DNA of 64,000 nucleotides. Source: Panacibacter microcysteis (GTDB lineage: Bacteria > Bacteroidota > Bacteroidia > Chitinophagales > Chitinophagaceae). Shown here one piece after another: positions 8,452 through 17,970 of the stretch. The DNA is taken from positions 868,001 through 932,000 of the forward strand of contig NZ_JADWYR010000001.1 of assembly GCF_015831355.1 (NCBI RefSeq). Direction: 5' to 3'. The position numbers and the translations under genes were made by a program. Positions within the stretch are counted from its first letter, which is position 1, and each line of letters begins with the position of its first letter. A model generated the notes under the pieces. The model saw only the letters and a program-made list of their open reading frames with translations, ran no database searches and was not told the origin of the DNA.

Positions 8452-9435
8452 TTACTTCTTTACCGGCTGGTGCATCATCAGCTCTTCTATAACTTTTGCT
8501 ATTACTTCAGGCTTTTCCCGGAAAGTGAGGTAGGTGATCCTTTCGCCAGGTACCAGTATATTTTTACCATCATCCTGTACGGCAAAGTTTAGTTGCTTAC
8601 TGCCAAAGTATGGCGCTATACCTCGCACAGCCACAAGTACTGCTGTTTCATCCCAACTGTTTCGGCCAAGTGTATTATTATCTTTCGTAAGCGCCACCCT
8701 GAAAGCATCTTTTACCGGGCTGTTCTGAATATTGTTGTTATTGATCAGTGTTATACCGGTAAGAATTTTCTCTCCTATCTCAAAGCCGCTCATAATCCAC
8801 GGCGTGGGCCATTCTGCAAATACAACCTGCGATGCTTTTGTATCCACTTCTACGTTAAACTCATACCCATTGTGTTTTGTATCATCCAATCTCGCTGCCA
8901 TAGAAACAAGCTGCTTTACTTTCTGTATAATAAGCTCTTTGCCATTCAGGGCTGAAAACTCATCCGGGCCGGACTTTAACAACGCGGCAAGATTTGTAAA
9001 AAATCCAACGGTAACAACCGTAACACTTTTATCGGGTTGTTTGGCCAGCAACCGGCGGTAAAGCTTAACCGCATCTTCTGCCGCTTCATTGCTTTTTACA
9101 TTATGCGGGTATTTTGCATTGATCGCTTCTGCCCACTGCTGTGAGCAATCCTTATCCGGGAAATTTCCTTTGGTAACGCCAATGGGAATGTCGGGCCTGT
9201 TGAAATAAGTATTCAGCACACTCAATGTTGGAACCGTTGTTTTGAATGTATTACACGAAACAGTGGCAAGTATAGTGGCTTCCCCTTTATCAGCAAATGC
9301 ATGCAGCATAGCCATTGCACCAACATCGTCGTAGTCCGGTGCAATATCCGAATCAAAAATTACTGCTACTGGTTTTTGCGCATTGGCAACAATGGTCATT
9401 AGCAGCAAACACAAACAGGTAAAAGTTTTTTTCAT
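8452..9435 (-). CDS. Secreted nucleoside hydrolase-family protein
   Basis: This 327-residue protein begins with a cleavable signal peptide (MKKTFTCLCLLLMTIVANAQ). The Asp-rich Ca2+/ribose-binding motif follows at residues 28-37: D-S-D-I-A-P-D-Y-D-D. The classical family motif is DxDxxxDD; here there are two extra residues before the final DD. The enzyme family cleaves the N-glycosidic bond of nucleosides to give ribose and base. Export suggests a periplasmic scavenging role. It sits at the downstream end of the hydrolase locus but is separated from bglX by a strong terminator, so it is probably a separate transcript or depends on read-through. Confidence 0.8.
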   Translation of the reverse strand: MKKTFTCLCLLLMTIVANAQKPVAVIFDSDIAPDYDDVGAMAMLHAFADKGEATILATVSCNTFKTTVPTLSVLNTYFNRPDIPIGVTKGNFPDKDCSQQWAEAINAKYPHNVKSNEAAEDAVKLYRRLLAKQPDKSVTVVTVGFFTNLAALLKSGPDEFSALNGKELIIQKVKQLVSMAARLDDTKHNGYEFNVEVDTKASQVVFAEWPTPWIMSGFEIGEKILTGITLINNNNIQNSPVKDAFRVALTKDNNTLGRNSWDETAVLVAVRGIAPYFGSKQLNFAVQDDGKNILVPGERITYLTFREKPEVIAKVIEELMMHQPVKK

Positions 9436-9545
9436 ACAGCAATATTTTTGGCAAACGTTGAATGCTTTTTTACCGCCAAGAAAGTTAAGTAATTAAACGC
9501 AAAAGACTGTACCGCCAGGAGCGGCCGTACAACCATCAATAAAAA

Positions 9546-9567
9546 GCAGGCAACAACTGTTGCCTGC
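9546..9567 (-). terminator. Rho-independent terminator after bglX
   Basis: A perfect 10-bp stem, GCAGGCAACA / TGTTGCCTGC, with a 2-nt loop, is followed on the minus strand by CTTTTTATTG. It lies about 40 bp downstream of the bglX stop. Confidence 0.85.
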
Positions 9568-9606
9568 CCTTACCAAACTAACTGCTGATTTATGAGAATA
9601 ATCCAG

Positions 9607-11877
9607 CTATTTAACCCAGTTGATCTTTGCACTTTTAAGATCACTGGAGTTTGTACCGATATGGATAACAAAATCGCCACTCTCCCAATCATACTTCAGG
9701 TTATTGTTGTAGAACTTTAACTGCTCCGGCGTTATGGTAAAGTCAACTTCCCTGCTTTCCCCTGGCTGCAATAATATTTTCTGAAAGCCTTTTAAATCTT
9801 TTACCGCCCGTGTTACAGATGCAACCACGTCTGTTATGTACAACTGTACTACTTCTTCACCTGCATATTTCCCGGTATTGGTAAGTGTTACCGAAGCTTT
9901 TAATGATTCACTGCCCTTCAGTTTTTCCTTGCTTACTTTTACCTCACTGTAAGCAAATGTTGTATAGCTTAGTCCATAACCAAAAGGAAATAAAGGATCA
10001 TTACTAATATCAAGATAATTGGATTTGAATTTAGCAAAGTCTTCGTTGTTGTAAGGCCTGCCCGTATGCTTGTGATTATAATACAAGGGTATTTGCCCTA
10101 CATGCTGCGGAAAAGTTGTGGTAAGCTTTCCCGAAGGATTATAATTTCCGAACAGTACATCTGCAATAGCATTACCACCCTCGGTGCCACCAAACCATAC
10201 ATCGAGTATAGCGTTTATATGTTGGGTTTCCCATGTAAGCGTCATTGGCCTGCCGTTGAAAAGTACCATTACAACCGGTTTGCCTGTTGTAGCCAAGGCT
10301 TTCAACAGGTTAAGCTGGCTTTCGGGCAAACCTATATCGCTGCGGCTGCTTGCTTCGCCGGTCATGTCGGCGGCTTCACCCACTACTGCTACCACTACAT
10401 CTGCATTGTTTGCAGCCTCAACCGCCTCTTTGATCATTACTTCAGGAGAACGCTTATCTGTTTCAATCTCGTCAGGCGGAAAAACGTTGGTACGTTTTAC
10501 CAGCATCGGGTCATCTGAAATATTTGCACCTTTTGCGTATATAATGGCTGCATCCGGCGCCACATTTTTTATTCCCTCTATAACGGTTACGGCTTTGGTA
10601 AAGTCGCCGGCCACACTCCAGGTGCCCAACATATTTCTCCGGCTGTCTGCCAGTGGCCCTACAACGGCAATAGTCCCGGATTTTTTTAGTGGTAAAACCT
10701 GGGCGTTGTTCTTCAGCAGTACAAATGAATGCGCGGCTATTTCCCGTGCAGCCTTTCTTGTTTCTGCAGTAAGAATTTCTTTTGCAGGTCTTGTATCGTC
10801 CATAAAACGGTAAGGATCATCAAACAGGCCCAGCTTATATTTTGCTTCGAGAATTCTTCTGCATGCATCATCAATTTGCTTTTGTGTAACCTTGCCCTCT
10901 TTCAACGATTGCTTCAGTGTTGTTAAAAAGCCTTCTGCAACCATGTCCATATCAAGCCCGGCATTAAGTGCCAGTGCAGATACTGTTTTCAGATCTCCCA
11001 GGCCATGGTTGCTCATTTCACTTACAGATGTGTAATCACTTACCACCAAGCCTTTAAAACCCCATTGTTTACGCAGTAAATCTGTAAGCAGCCATTTATT
11101 GCCTGTTGCCGGTACTGCATCAATATCATTAAAAGAACTCATTACACTGCCCACGCCGGCATCCACAGCGGCTTTGTATGGGGGCAGGTAATATTCATAC
11201 ATTTTTATCTTACTCATATCTACACTGTTGTAATCCCTGCCGGCTTCTGCAGCACCATAGAGTGCAAAATGTTTTACACAAGCCATCAGCCTGTCTGCAG
11301 AAGTGTAGTCTTTGCCCTGGTAACCCCGTACCATTGCTTTTGCTATTTCTCCGCCAAGGTATTGGTCCTCTCCTGAGCCTTCAGAAATCCTTCCCCAGCG
11401 TGGGTCCCGCGCTATATCTACCATTGGGCTAAATGCCCAGCAAAGGCCGTCTGCCGTAGCTTCTGTTGCTGCAATACGTGCACTGCGTTCTATCAATGCA
11501 ATATCCCAACTGCAGGATAAACCAAGCGGAATAGGGAACACTGTTTTATGGCCATGTATTACATCAAGGCCAAAGAAAAGCGGGATCTTAAGCCTTGAGT
11601 TTTTTACAGCAATCTCCTGCGCCTGTCTCACCTTCTCAGGCCCGGTAATACCAAACAATCCACCCACATATCCTTTGCGGATATTTTCATCTACGCCCTT
11701 GCTTACAACAGAACCGGTAACAGCACCGCCGGGTGTAACCAGGTTTAGCTGACCAATCTTTTCTTCAATGGTCATCCTGCTCATCAGGTTGTTGATGAAC
11801 GTGTTCATCTTTGCATCCTGCTGTGCATATGAGTAAAAAGTAACTAGTGTAAATAAAGCAGCGATCAACCTTTTCAT
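9607..11877 (-). CDS. bglX: Glycoside hydrolase family 3 beta-glucosidase (BglX-type)
   Basis: The 756-residue periplasmic enzyme releases glucose from the non-reducing ends of beta-glucosides. Signal peptide MKRLIAALFTLVTFYSYAQ; GH3 N-terminal barrel at about 30-350 with FSPMVDIARDPRWGRISEG at 149-167 and KHFALYGAAEAGRDYN at 202-217; catalytic nucleophile Asp281 in VVSDYTSVSEM; GH3 C-terminal domain about 385-610; fibronectin-III-like domain at the end with GEEVVQLYITD. Length and order match BglX closely. It is the last gene before the terminator in the minus-strand locus and would split the oligosaccharides made by the GH144-like endo-enzymes. Anomeric linkage preference cannot be read from sequence. 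Confidence 0.93.
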   Translation of the reverse strand: MKRLIAALFTLVTFYSYAQQDAKMNTFINNLMSRMTIEEKIGQLNLVTPGGAVTGSVVSKGVDENIRKGYVGGLFGITGPEKVRQAQEIAVKNSRLKIPLFFGLDVIHGHKTVFPIPLGLSCSWDIALIERSARIAATEATADGLCWAFSPMVDIARDPRWGRISEGSGEDQYLGGEIAKAMVRGYQGKDYTSADRLMACVKHFALYGAAEAGRDYNSVDMSKIKMYEYYLPPYKAAVDAGVGSVMSSFNDIDAVPATGNKWLLTDLLRKQWGFKGLVVSDYTSVSEMSNHGLGDLKTVSALALNAGLDMDMVAEGFLTTLKQSLKEGKVTQKQIDDACRRILEAKYKLGLFDDPYRFMDDTRPAKEILTAETRKAAREIAAHSFVLLKNNAQVLPLKKSGTIAVVGPLADSRRNMLGTWSVAGDFTKAVTVIEGIKNVAPDAAIIYAKGANISDDPMLVKRTNVFPPDEIETDKRSPEVMIKEAVEAANNADVVVAVVGEAADMTGEASSRSDIGLPESQLNLLKALATTGKPVVMVLFNGRPMTLTWETQHINAILDVWFGGTEGGNAIADVLFGNYNPSGKLTTTFPQHVGQIPLYYNHKHTGRPYNNEDFAKFKSNYLDISNDPLFPFGYGLSYTTFAYSEVKVSKEKLKGSESLKASVTLTNTGKYAGEEVVQLYITDVVASVTRAVKDLKGFQKILLQPGESREVDFTITPEQLKFYNNNLKYDWESGDFVIHIGTNSSDLKSAKINWVK

Positions 11878-11914
11878 TGTATTCGTTTTGGTTGTTATTG
11901 TTTAAGCAGTTGCA

Positions 11915-12139
11915 TTACTATTGGGCTGTTGTTGTGTCACTCACTGCATCGTTCTGTTCGCTGTGCAGCAGTTCCAAAACACAAGCAGCGTTTGTATTGT
12001 ACAGTCTATACGTTTGCACATAATACCATTACCAGTTGGCTTTTGCTGCGCTGATGCACCCGGAGCTGTTGCCTGCTGCTATACAGTACAAGTGAGTGAC
12101 ACAACAGGCGATGCCATGAAAAACCACTGCTGGTACCAT
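11915..12139. repeat. Dispersed repeat locus 4: doublet, both cores of the GTGACACAAC type
   Basis: The left core GTTGTGTCAC is at 11931-11940 and the right core GTGACACAAC at 12096-12105. The right half is a complete unit (12054-12139) starting ATGCACCCGGAGCTG and ending GCTGGTACCAT. The left arm continues inward as CATCGTTCTGTTC, a motif also seen at loci 6 and 17. The doublet fills most of the gap between the SGNH hydrolase and bglX. Confidence 0.8.
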
Positions 12140-12158
12140 CATCATTTTCAGTGTTCAC

Positions 12159-12818
12159 TTACTTCACAAGATATGGTTCAATTGCCTGCTGCCATATTGC
12201 ATAGCCCTTCGCGTTCATGTGCAGCCTGTCTTCTATAAAAATATCAGGCATCGGGTTTCCGTCTGCCGCAAGCATTTTTGAATACACGTCTATAAAAGCC
12301 GCAGCTTTTTTAGCGCCAAGAAAATTTTTGATGAGGTTGTTTGCGTCTACCACTACAGGCCTGAATTTATCGCGGCTTGGGCTTGGCTTGATGGATACAA
12401 ATGCAATGGGCACTGTGTCCCACACGCTTCTCACTATTTCAAACAAGGTTATAAAACGGTTGGCAACTGTTTGTGCAGAAACCGTGTCTACATATGCAAT
12501 ATCATTTTCCCCACAATAGATAACAATTTGTTTTGGGTGATATGGAAAGATGACATCATCGGCATACATGATAACATCCAATAACCGTGAACCACCAAAA
12601 CCCCTGTTAATGATCTTGTGTGCAGGAAAATATTGCTGTATATCGGTCCATTTTGTAAAGGATGAGCTACCCACAAAAAGTATTTCGTTTTGTGCCGGCG
12701 GCTGTATGCTGTCTGTATGCCTGAACTTGTTTATTTCATCAGCAAATGGCAAAGCCTGCGCGTACGAAAAACAGCCGGTAAAAAGTAAACAAATAAAGAG
12801 GATAAAACGTACTGGCAT
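12159..12818 (-). CDS. SGNH/GDSL-type hydrolase, secreted
   Basis: From the ATG at 12818 the protein has 219 residues and opens with a signal peptide (MPVRFILFICLLFTGCFSYAQA); the C in LFTGC could also act as a lipobox. An upstream in-frame start would overlap the GH31 gene and spoil the signal peptide, so it was not chosen. SGNH blocks are visible: block I ILFVGSSSFTKW with the catalytic Ser, the block II Gly in GFGGSRL, block III Asn in YCGENDIAY, and block V DRLHMNAKGY with the Asp/His pair. Such enzymes are usually esterases; in this locus it may remove acyl groups from the glycan (inference). Confidence 0.85.
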   Translation of the reverse strand: MPVRFILFICLLFTGCFSYAQALPFADEINKFRHTDSIQPPAQNEILFVGSSSFTKWTDIQQYFPAHKIINRGFGGSRLLDVIMYADDVIFPYHPKQIVIYCGENDIAYVDTVSAQTVANRFITLFEIVRSVWDTVPIAFVSIKPSPSRDKFRPVVVDANNLIKNFLGAKKAAAFIDVYSKMLAADGNPMPDIFIEDRLHMNAKGYAIWQQAIEPYLVK

Positions 12819-12886
12819 GGCAATCTTTTTATATGTGTCGGCAAGACGCAATAAAGTTAGCCGTTTTTTTTCCGTGTACCTGTTCA

Positions 12887-15373
12887 TTACCACAGAATAT
12901 TTATGTTGTTGCCGGTATGCTGTATCGTAACAGTCCTGATCGTTTTTTTATTCACTGCCTCCTGCAGGCTTTTGTAGTAACCTTTGTCGTATATGTCGCC
13001 AAGATTATCAAGCGGGTCCAGTAATGCATGGCCATTATTTAGCACGCTTTGCTGAGAACCATTGACAGTAAGGCTTTGCAGGTTGTCATCAAAACCATGC
13101 AGCAGTAACTGAATGTAATTAAAGTGACTTTTATACGCGCCGCGCTTTGCTGCAATGGTTATCTGCCGTGCAGCAGGATGAAAAGAGATATCTCTCTGGT
13201 AATACATTTCCTTTTTGTAATCAAGCGAAGTACCGTCATCTTCATAATAAGTATAGGTGTTATCGACCTGGCCATTATATACATGCAGAAATAGCGTATC
13301 GGTAGGTTTATCTTTTGTTGACTGCACAATGCCCTGTACAGGTATAATAGCTGAAGCCTTTATAAACAGCGGCAATTTATAGCCTGGGCAATCTGTATTT
13401 ACTACCTGTGCACCGGCAATTTTGTTATCTGTAAACAGATCATACCAATCGCCCTGTGGCAGGTACACCTGTTTGGATTTTTCGTTGCTTGTAAGCGGTG
13501 CCACCAACATATCCTGTCCAAATAAAAACTGGTATTGATAGCTGTTCTGGTAAATATTGGCATCGAAAGGATAATTGATGGCGAGGCTCCGGTGAAGCGG
13601 TATTCCATTCTTTGATGCAGTGTACATGGCACTGTATATGTACGGCATTAGCCGGTAGCGGAAATTAATATAGGTTTTAGAAATGGCTTCTGCTTCCTCC
13701 CCATAAGCCCATGGCTCATTGGCAGTGCCAAAAAACTCGCGGTGATTGCGGCAGTAAGGAGAAAAAACGCCCGCTTCTATCCAGCGTATGTAGAGGTTTT
13801 TTGAACCATCTCCAATATATCCGCCCACATCGTAACCTACAAAAGGCAGCCCAGATAAACCAAGCTGGTTATTGAGCAATATGCTGTTCAGCAGGCCTTC
13901 ATCTGTAGCAAGGTTATCACCGCTCCACAACGCGGAATAACGCTGCACACCTGCAAAACCGGAACGCGTTAATATGAAAGGACGTTGATTGCCGAGATTA
14001 TTTACTGCAGCTTCATAACTGCTCCTGGCCATCTGAAAACCGTATACATTTTTTGCTTCGGCTGTAGTTGCTTTATGACCATCGAAATCGAAAACGAGAT
14101 CCTCCGGCAAATAGCTGTTGGCGGTGGCCGGCTCATTCATATCGTTCCAGTAACCTTTAATACCATTGGTCTTCATCCATTGCATTTTGCTGATCCACCA
14201 TTGCCGCGCTTTTGGATCTGTATAATCCGGCAGGTGAACTTTTAAAGGCGCGATCTCTGTTTGAAAAGGCAGGCCATCCGTGGTTTTGATAAAGATGTTT
14301 TGCCGGATGCCATCTGTATAAGAATCGTAGGTGCTGTCTATATGCACCCCGGGATACACTGATGCAGTAAGTTCTATATGCATTTTGGCAAGCTGCGCCG
14401 CAAGGCCCGGCATATCAGGAAAGCGTTCTGTATTGGTACGAAAGGGTTCATAACCCAATTGGTAATCTGCATCCAGCACGATGCCATCGAGCGGTATTTG
14501 CCTGCGCCTGAATGTTTCTGCTATCCACATTACCTGGTCCTGGGGATAATATGTACAGCGGCTTTGCTGGTAACCCAGGCTCCACAAAGGCGGCATTTGC
14601 ATGCGGCCGGTAAGAGACGTGTAATGTTCTACTACCCTTGCCACAGACGTATCGTACAAAAAGAAATAATCCATTTCACCACCATCGAAAGTTACAGAGG
14701 TGTATGGCGTAGATGAGCCAAAATTAAAAAATGCCTTATGGCTGTTGTTGAAAAACAAGCCATACACTTCTTTTTGATGAATACCCATGTAAAAAGGAAT
14801 ACTGCTGTACATCGGCACACGCGGATCTGCATATTTGTAGTTGTCTGTATTGTTGAGTGTAACGCCTGTACCACGCCTGTCTATATTCCCCAATGCTTCG
14901 CCCAGGCCTATAAAACGTTCATCACTGATAAGTTTTTTGAATGCGGTTACTTTATTGCCACTGAAACTTACTGCACCATTTTGCGCTTCATCTTCATTGA
15001 TGATTTTACCGTTTTTGTTTCTGAATACAAAAGCCAGCCCGGGTGTTTTCTTTATCTCCAGTTCTATAACTGCAGTTGACAAAATGATACTGTTTCCTTT
15101 TTCAGTAACCACCACATTTGTGTAAACCGGTATTTCGTTTGTTACAAGCGCATAAGAGAAGTTGCGAAACGATTTTTCTTTTGACACCCGTACACGTACA
15201 ATGTTGTTGTTATATACATGTACATCGAATATTGCATTGGTTGTTTTACCGGATATACTTCCGGGAGATTTTTTAAAAGCAGTTATTGCGCCCGCCTGGA
15301 ATATTTGCGCACTTGTTTCAACTGCAAGAAAAAGTAAAACGATAGAAATGGCTTGTCGCAGGTAACTTTTCAT
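12887..15373 (-). CDS. Glycoside hydrolase family 31 alpha-glucosidase-type enzyme
   Basis: The 828-residue secreted enzyme has a signal peptide (MKSYLRQAISIVLLFLAVETSAQ), an N-terminal galactose-mutarotase-like domain to about 240, and the GH31 barrel. The catalytic nucleophile is Asp411 in GYWNDMNEP and the acid/base is Asp486 in ALWSGDNLATDE. A proximal beta-sandwich and a DUF5110-like distal domain follow. GH31 enzymes cleave alpha-glucosidic or alpha-xylosidic bonds at the non-reducing end. Its position among genes suggesting a beta-glucan substrate is notable: it may remove an alpha-linked unit of a mixed glucan. The gap to the PIG-L gene is 13 bp, which supports one operon. Confidence 0.92.
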   Translation of the reverse strand: MKSYLRQAISIVLLFLAVETSAQIFQAGAITAFKKSPGSISGKTTNAIFDVHVYNNNIVRVRVSKEKSFRNFSYALVTNEIPVYTNVVVTEKGNSIILSTAVIELEIKKTPGLAFVFRNKNGKIINEDEAQNGAVSFSGNKVTAFKKLISDERFIGLGEALGNIDRRGTGVTLNNTDNYKYADPRVPMYSSIPFYMGIHQKEVYGLFFNNSHKAFFNFGSSTPYTSVTFDGGEMDYFFLYDTSVARVVEHYTSLTGRMQMPPLWSLGYQQSRCTYYPQDQVMWIAETFRRRQIPLDGIVLDADYQLGYEPFRTNTERFPDMPGLAAQLAKMHIELTASVYPGVHIDSTYDSYTDGIRQNIFIKTTDGLPFQTEIAPLKVHLPDYTDPKARQWWISKMQWMKTNGIKGYWNDMNEPATANSYLPEDLVFDFDGHKATTAEAKNVYGFQMARSSYEAAVNNLGNQRPFILTRSGFAGVQRYSALWSGDNLATDEGLLNSILLNNQLGLSGLPFVGYDVGGYIGDGSKNLYIRWIEAGVFSPYCRNHREFFGTANEPWAYGEEAEAISKTYINFRYRLMPYIYSAMYTASKNGIPLHRSLAINYPFDANIYQNSYQYQFLFGQDMLVAPLTSNEKSKQVYLPQGDWYDLFTDNKIAGAQVVNTDCPGYKLPLFIKASAIIPVQGIVQSTKDKPTDTLFLHVYNGQVDNTYTYYEDDGTSLDYKKEMYYQRDISFHPAARQITIAAKRGAYKSHFNYIQLLLHGFDDNLQSLTVNGSQQSVLNNGHALLDPLDNLGDIYDKGYYKSLQEAVNKKTIRTVTIQHTGNNINILW

Positions 15374-15386
15374 TGAACACTGGTTA

Positions 15387-16121
15387 TTATTTCAAAACTT
15401 TATCAACTTTATTGCTTCGGCCACCCATGCCAGAAGCATTTTTTGCTTCTACATAGGCTTCTGCAAGGGGTGCATCTGCTTCATATCCTCTTACTGTTGC
15501 AAGTGTTTCATACATATGATACCACTGCTCCGGTTTTTGGGAAGCATGTTGCATAAGAGCCTGTTTTTTCAATGCCGCAACATTGGTTATATCTACATAA
15601 TCTGTTGGAACAAAACTGAAAGTTTTAGTATGCGGTTCATTGATGGTTTCAAAAAAATAAAGATTGAAAGAAAACGCTTTATGTTGAAATACCCGCCATG
15701 CCAGCAGGCCGGTGGCCTGGTGATCCGGATGCACATCCATTGGCCACGGAGCCAATACAACAGCGGGCTGCAGGGCCTTAATAAAGGCGGTAAGCTTTGC
15801 AGTTGTATTTGTATCTACCGCCAGCCATGCATCGTGGCCACCAAAAAATTCTACCCGTGTATGTAAGACAGCAGCAGCCTTTTTTGCTTCTTCCATCCGC
15901 AATGCTTTTGCCGCCGCTGTTGTTTTATCAGCCACACCAAATTCACCGCCGGTCATTGTAAGAATGATCACGCTGTCGCCCGCTGCTATTGCGTTTGCCA
16001 TTAGTCCACCACACGATGCTTCCGCATCATCAGGGTGAGGCGTTATAACCAATATTTTTCTCTGTGCATTTGCCGTGCAAAATGCAAATAGCAGCAATGC
16101 GTACAGCATAGATTTAATCAT
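15387..16121 (-). CDS. PIG-L family deacetylase, secreted
   Basis: Starting at the ATG at 16121 gives a 244-residue protein with signal peptide MIKSMLYALLLFAFCTANAQ. An in-frame ATG at 16151 would overlap the DoxX gene and place a charged stretch before the signal, so it is less likely. The zinc motif HPDDAE is at 29-34 and the second metal/catalytic motif HPDHQ is near residue 131. The family is Zn-dependent N-deacetylases acting on N-acetylglucosamine-type substrates. Within this locus the true target is unknown; it may deacetylate a decorated glycan. It starts 4 bp after the DoxX stop. Confidence 0.87.
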   Translation of the reverse strand: MIKSMLYALLLFAFCTANAQRKILVITPHPDDAEASCGGLMANAIAAGDSVIILTMTGGEFGVADKTTAAAKALRMEEAKKAAAVLHTRVEFFGGHDAWLAVDTNTTAKLTAFIKALQPAVVLAPWPMDVHPDHQATGLLAWRVFQHKAFSFNLYFFETINEPHTKTFSFVPTDYVDITNVAALKKQALMQHASQKPEQWYHMYETLATVRGYEADAPLAEAYVEAKNASGMGGRSNKVDKVLK

Positions 16122-16125
16122 GTGT

Positions 16126-16539
16126 TTACTTTTTAAAAATTCTTTTATCAATACTCCATTTTACCGGACCGGTAAAAAAGAAAACCAAAGCCAGCAGTGC
16201 AAACAAAAAGGGATGCTGGTCTTCATAATAAAATTTTCCGGCGCCAATTTTAAAGCAGATAAACAGCATTACCACTGCCATAAACAAAGCAGCAATGCGT
16301 GTAAATAAACCCAGGGCCAGGCATACACCTGTTACAAACTCCATTCCTTTGCCGATGTACATCATGGTTTCCGGGGCAGGCAAAGATTTTATAATATCCC
16401 ACTCCATATAAGGCAACATTTTAGCGCGGTCGAAAACCTCCAGGCCATGATATGCCATAAGCAGCCCGGTAATGATACGCAGGAATGCGAGTCCATTTTC
16501 CTGCCACAGTGGTTTTGGTGATAATAATATATTGGCCAT
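16126..16539 (-). CDS. DoxX family membrane protein
   Basis: The 137-residue protein has four predicted membrane helices and the DoxX-type segment FLRIITGLLMAYHGLEVF near its N-terminus, followed by GKGMEFVTGVCLALGLFTR. DoxX-like proteins are small integral membrane proteins linked to quinone or redox chemistry in some systems, but this member has no assigned function. It is tightly packed between the GH144-like gene (15 bp upstream) and the PIG-L deacetylase. Confidence 0.82.
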   Translation of the reverse strand: MANILLSPKPLWQENGLAFLRIITGLLMAYHGLEVFDRAKMLPYMEWDIIKSLPAPETMMYIGKGMEFVTGVCLALGLFTRIAALFMAVVMLFICFKIGAGKFYYEDQHPFLFALLALVFFFTGPVKWSIDKRIFKK

Positions 16540-16554
16540 AAAACGTGAATTGAA

Positions 16555-17928
16555 TTATTGTATATAAGGGCTTTCGAACCCCAGCTTTTTTAAGCCGGCC
16601 TGCACTTCGGGACAACTCATAAACAGCTTCCACAACAGGCCGCTGCGGTAATTTTCTATCATCACAACTTCCGGTCCTTTGTCTATTGACAAATACCAGG
16701 GCTTACACCATTTTTTGTCTTCGCTGAAAGCATCGTAATAACCGTACTTTCCAAGAATCACTTTGCGCAGGCTGTCGTTCGTATACCAATGCTTTAATGC
16801 AGCCATAGATTCTTTTGGTGTATAAGGAAACGACGATATTGCGGCAGTAGGTGAAATAACGCCCAGGTCGTTTTCCATATTTGGTGCGTGGGCTGCATAA
16901 AAATTTACAGAATAACTGGCGGTTAAACCCCAACTGCTATCGCTGTAACCTTTGAAGTGTTTTGGATTATCTACACACCACTGGTAGTTGATTCTTGCAA
17001 GACTGTTAAGTTCTTTACCATAGTCTGCGTAGCGGTCCTTTAAGCCATTCGGGTTGAGCCCAACAAAAGAATAATGCGCCCAAAACAACGGTCCTCCATG
17101 TGGCGGATTGCCCTGGTAGCGCAGGTGCAGTGTGTCGTTTTTATAAAATGTTGTTTTGTTGATAGCACCATGCTCTGCCCAGCCTTCGTGGTATACTGCT
17201 GCAGGTATTGTATGCGTGGGCGATGATGCAGCAAGTACATACATGATCATGCACTCATTAAATCCACGCACCGGGAAATTCATTTGCCATGCATAGTTGG
17301 GGCTCCAGTGCCAGAACAATACATTTTTATCGCCGTTGCGGTACCAGTCAAATTCAACCTCTTTCCACAGCTTATCTATTCTTGCAGCAATTTTCTGCTC
17401 TGCCTCAGTGCCATCTTTAAAATACTGGCGCACACAAAGCAAACCCTGGAAAAGGAAAGAAGTTTCCACCAGGTCACCACCATTGTCTTTTTGGCCAAAA
17501 GGTTTTACGTGCCCGTCCTCTCCGTTTATCCAATGCGGAAATGCGCCATGAAAGCGATCTGCCTTTTCGAGAAAGTTGAGTATTTGCTCAAATCTTTTTA
17601 CCCCAGCCTGCCGGGTTATATAACCACGTTCTATACCTGCAAGCAGGGCCATTACACCAAAGCCACTACCGCCTGTTGCCACAATACGCGGATCTTTATC
17701 AGGGTAATCTCCATCCATATGTATGCGCTCCGGTGCCAGGCCGCTGGCGGGTTCTGCCCCATCCCAAAAGAATTGAAATGAGCGTTGTTCTATGCTATCC
17801 AGCAAGGCACTGTCGCTGAGGTTTGCAGGCAACCCGGCAACGTAAGAGGCTGTTTGCCGGGATGTTTTTTGTGCACATGCAGTAAGCGGCGCAAGCACAA
17901 GAGCTACAAAGACGGGTGATATTTTCAT
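16555..17928 (-). CDS. GH144-like Glycoamylase-domain lipoprotein (probable endo-beta-1,2-glucanase), copy 1
   Basis: I start at the ATG at 17928 (457 residues); the TTG seven codons upstream is less likely. The N-terminus is a lipoprotein signal with lipobox LTAC. The rest is a single (alpha/alpha)6-type Glycoamylase domain, with FQFFWDGAEPASGLAPER, ATGGSGFGVMALLAG and KDNGGDLVETSFLFQGLLC. Members of this Pfam family in Bacteroidota were annotated as glucoamylases, but characterised ones form GH144, endo-beta-1,2-glucanases; that is the basis of the call. Catalytic residues were not assigned. It shares its architecture with the longer paralogue just upstream, from which it is separated by repeat locus 5. 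Confidence 0.78.
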   Translation of the reverse strand: MKISPVFVALVLAPLTACAQKTSRQTASYVAGLPANLSDSALLDSIEQRSFQFFWDGAEPASGLAPERIHMDGDYPDKDPRIVATGGSGFGVMALLAGIERGYITRQAGVKRFEQILNFLEKADRFHGAFPHWINGEDGHVKPFGQKDNGGDLVETSFLFQGLLCVRQYFKDGTEAEQKIAARIDKLWKEVEFDWYRNGDKNVLFWHWSPNYAWQMNFPVRGFNECMIMYVLAASSPTHTIPAAVYHEGWAEHGAINKTTFYKNDTLHLRYQGNPPHGGPLFWAHYSFVGLNPNGLKDRYADYGKELNSLARINYQWCVDNPKHFKGYSDSSWGLTASYSVNFYAAHAPNMENDLGVISPTAAISSFPYTPKESMAALKHWYTNDSLRKVILGKYGYYDAFSEDKKWCKPWYLSIDKGPEVVMIENYRSGLLWKLFMSCPEVQAGLKKLGFESPYIQ

Positions 17929-17970
17929 TTCATTTATTTTAGTCAGCAATAGAATTGTATATTTTTTATT

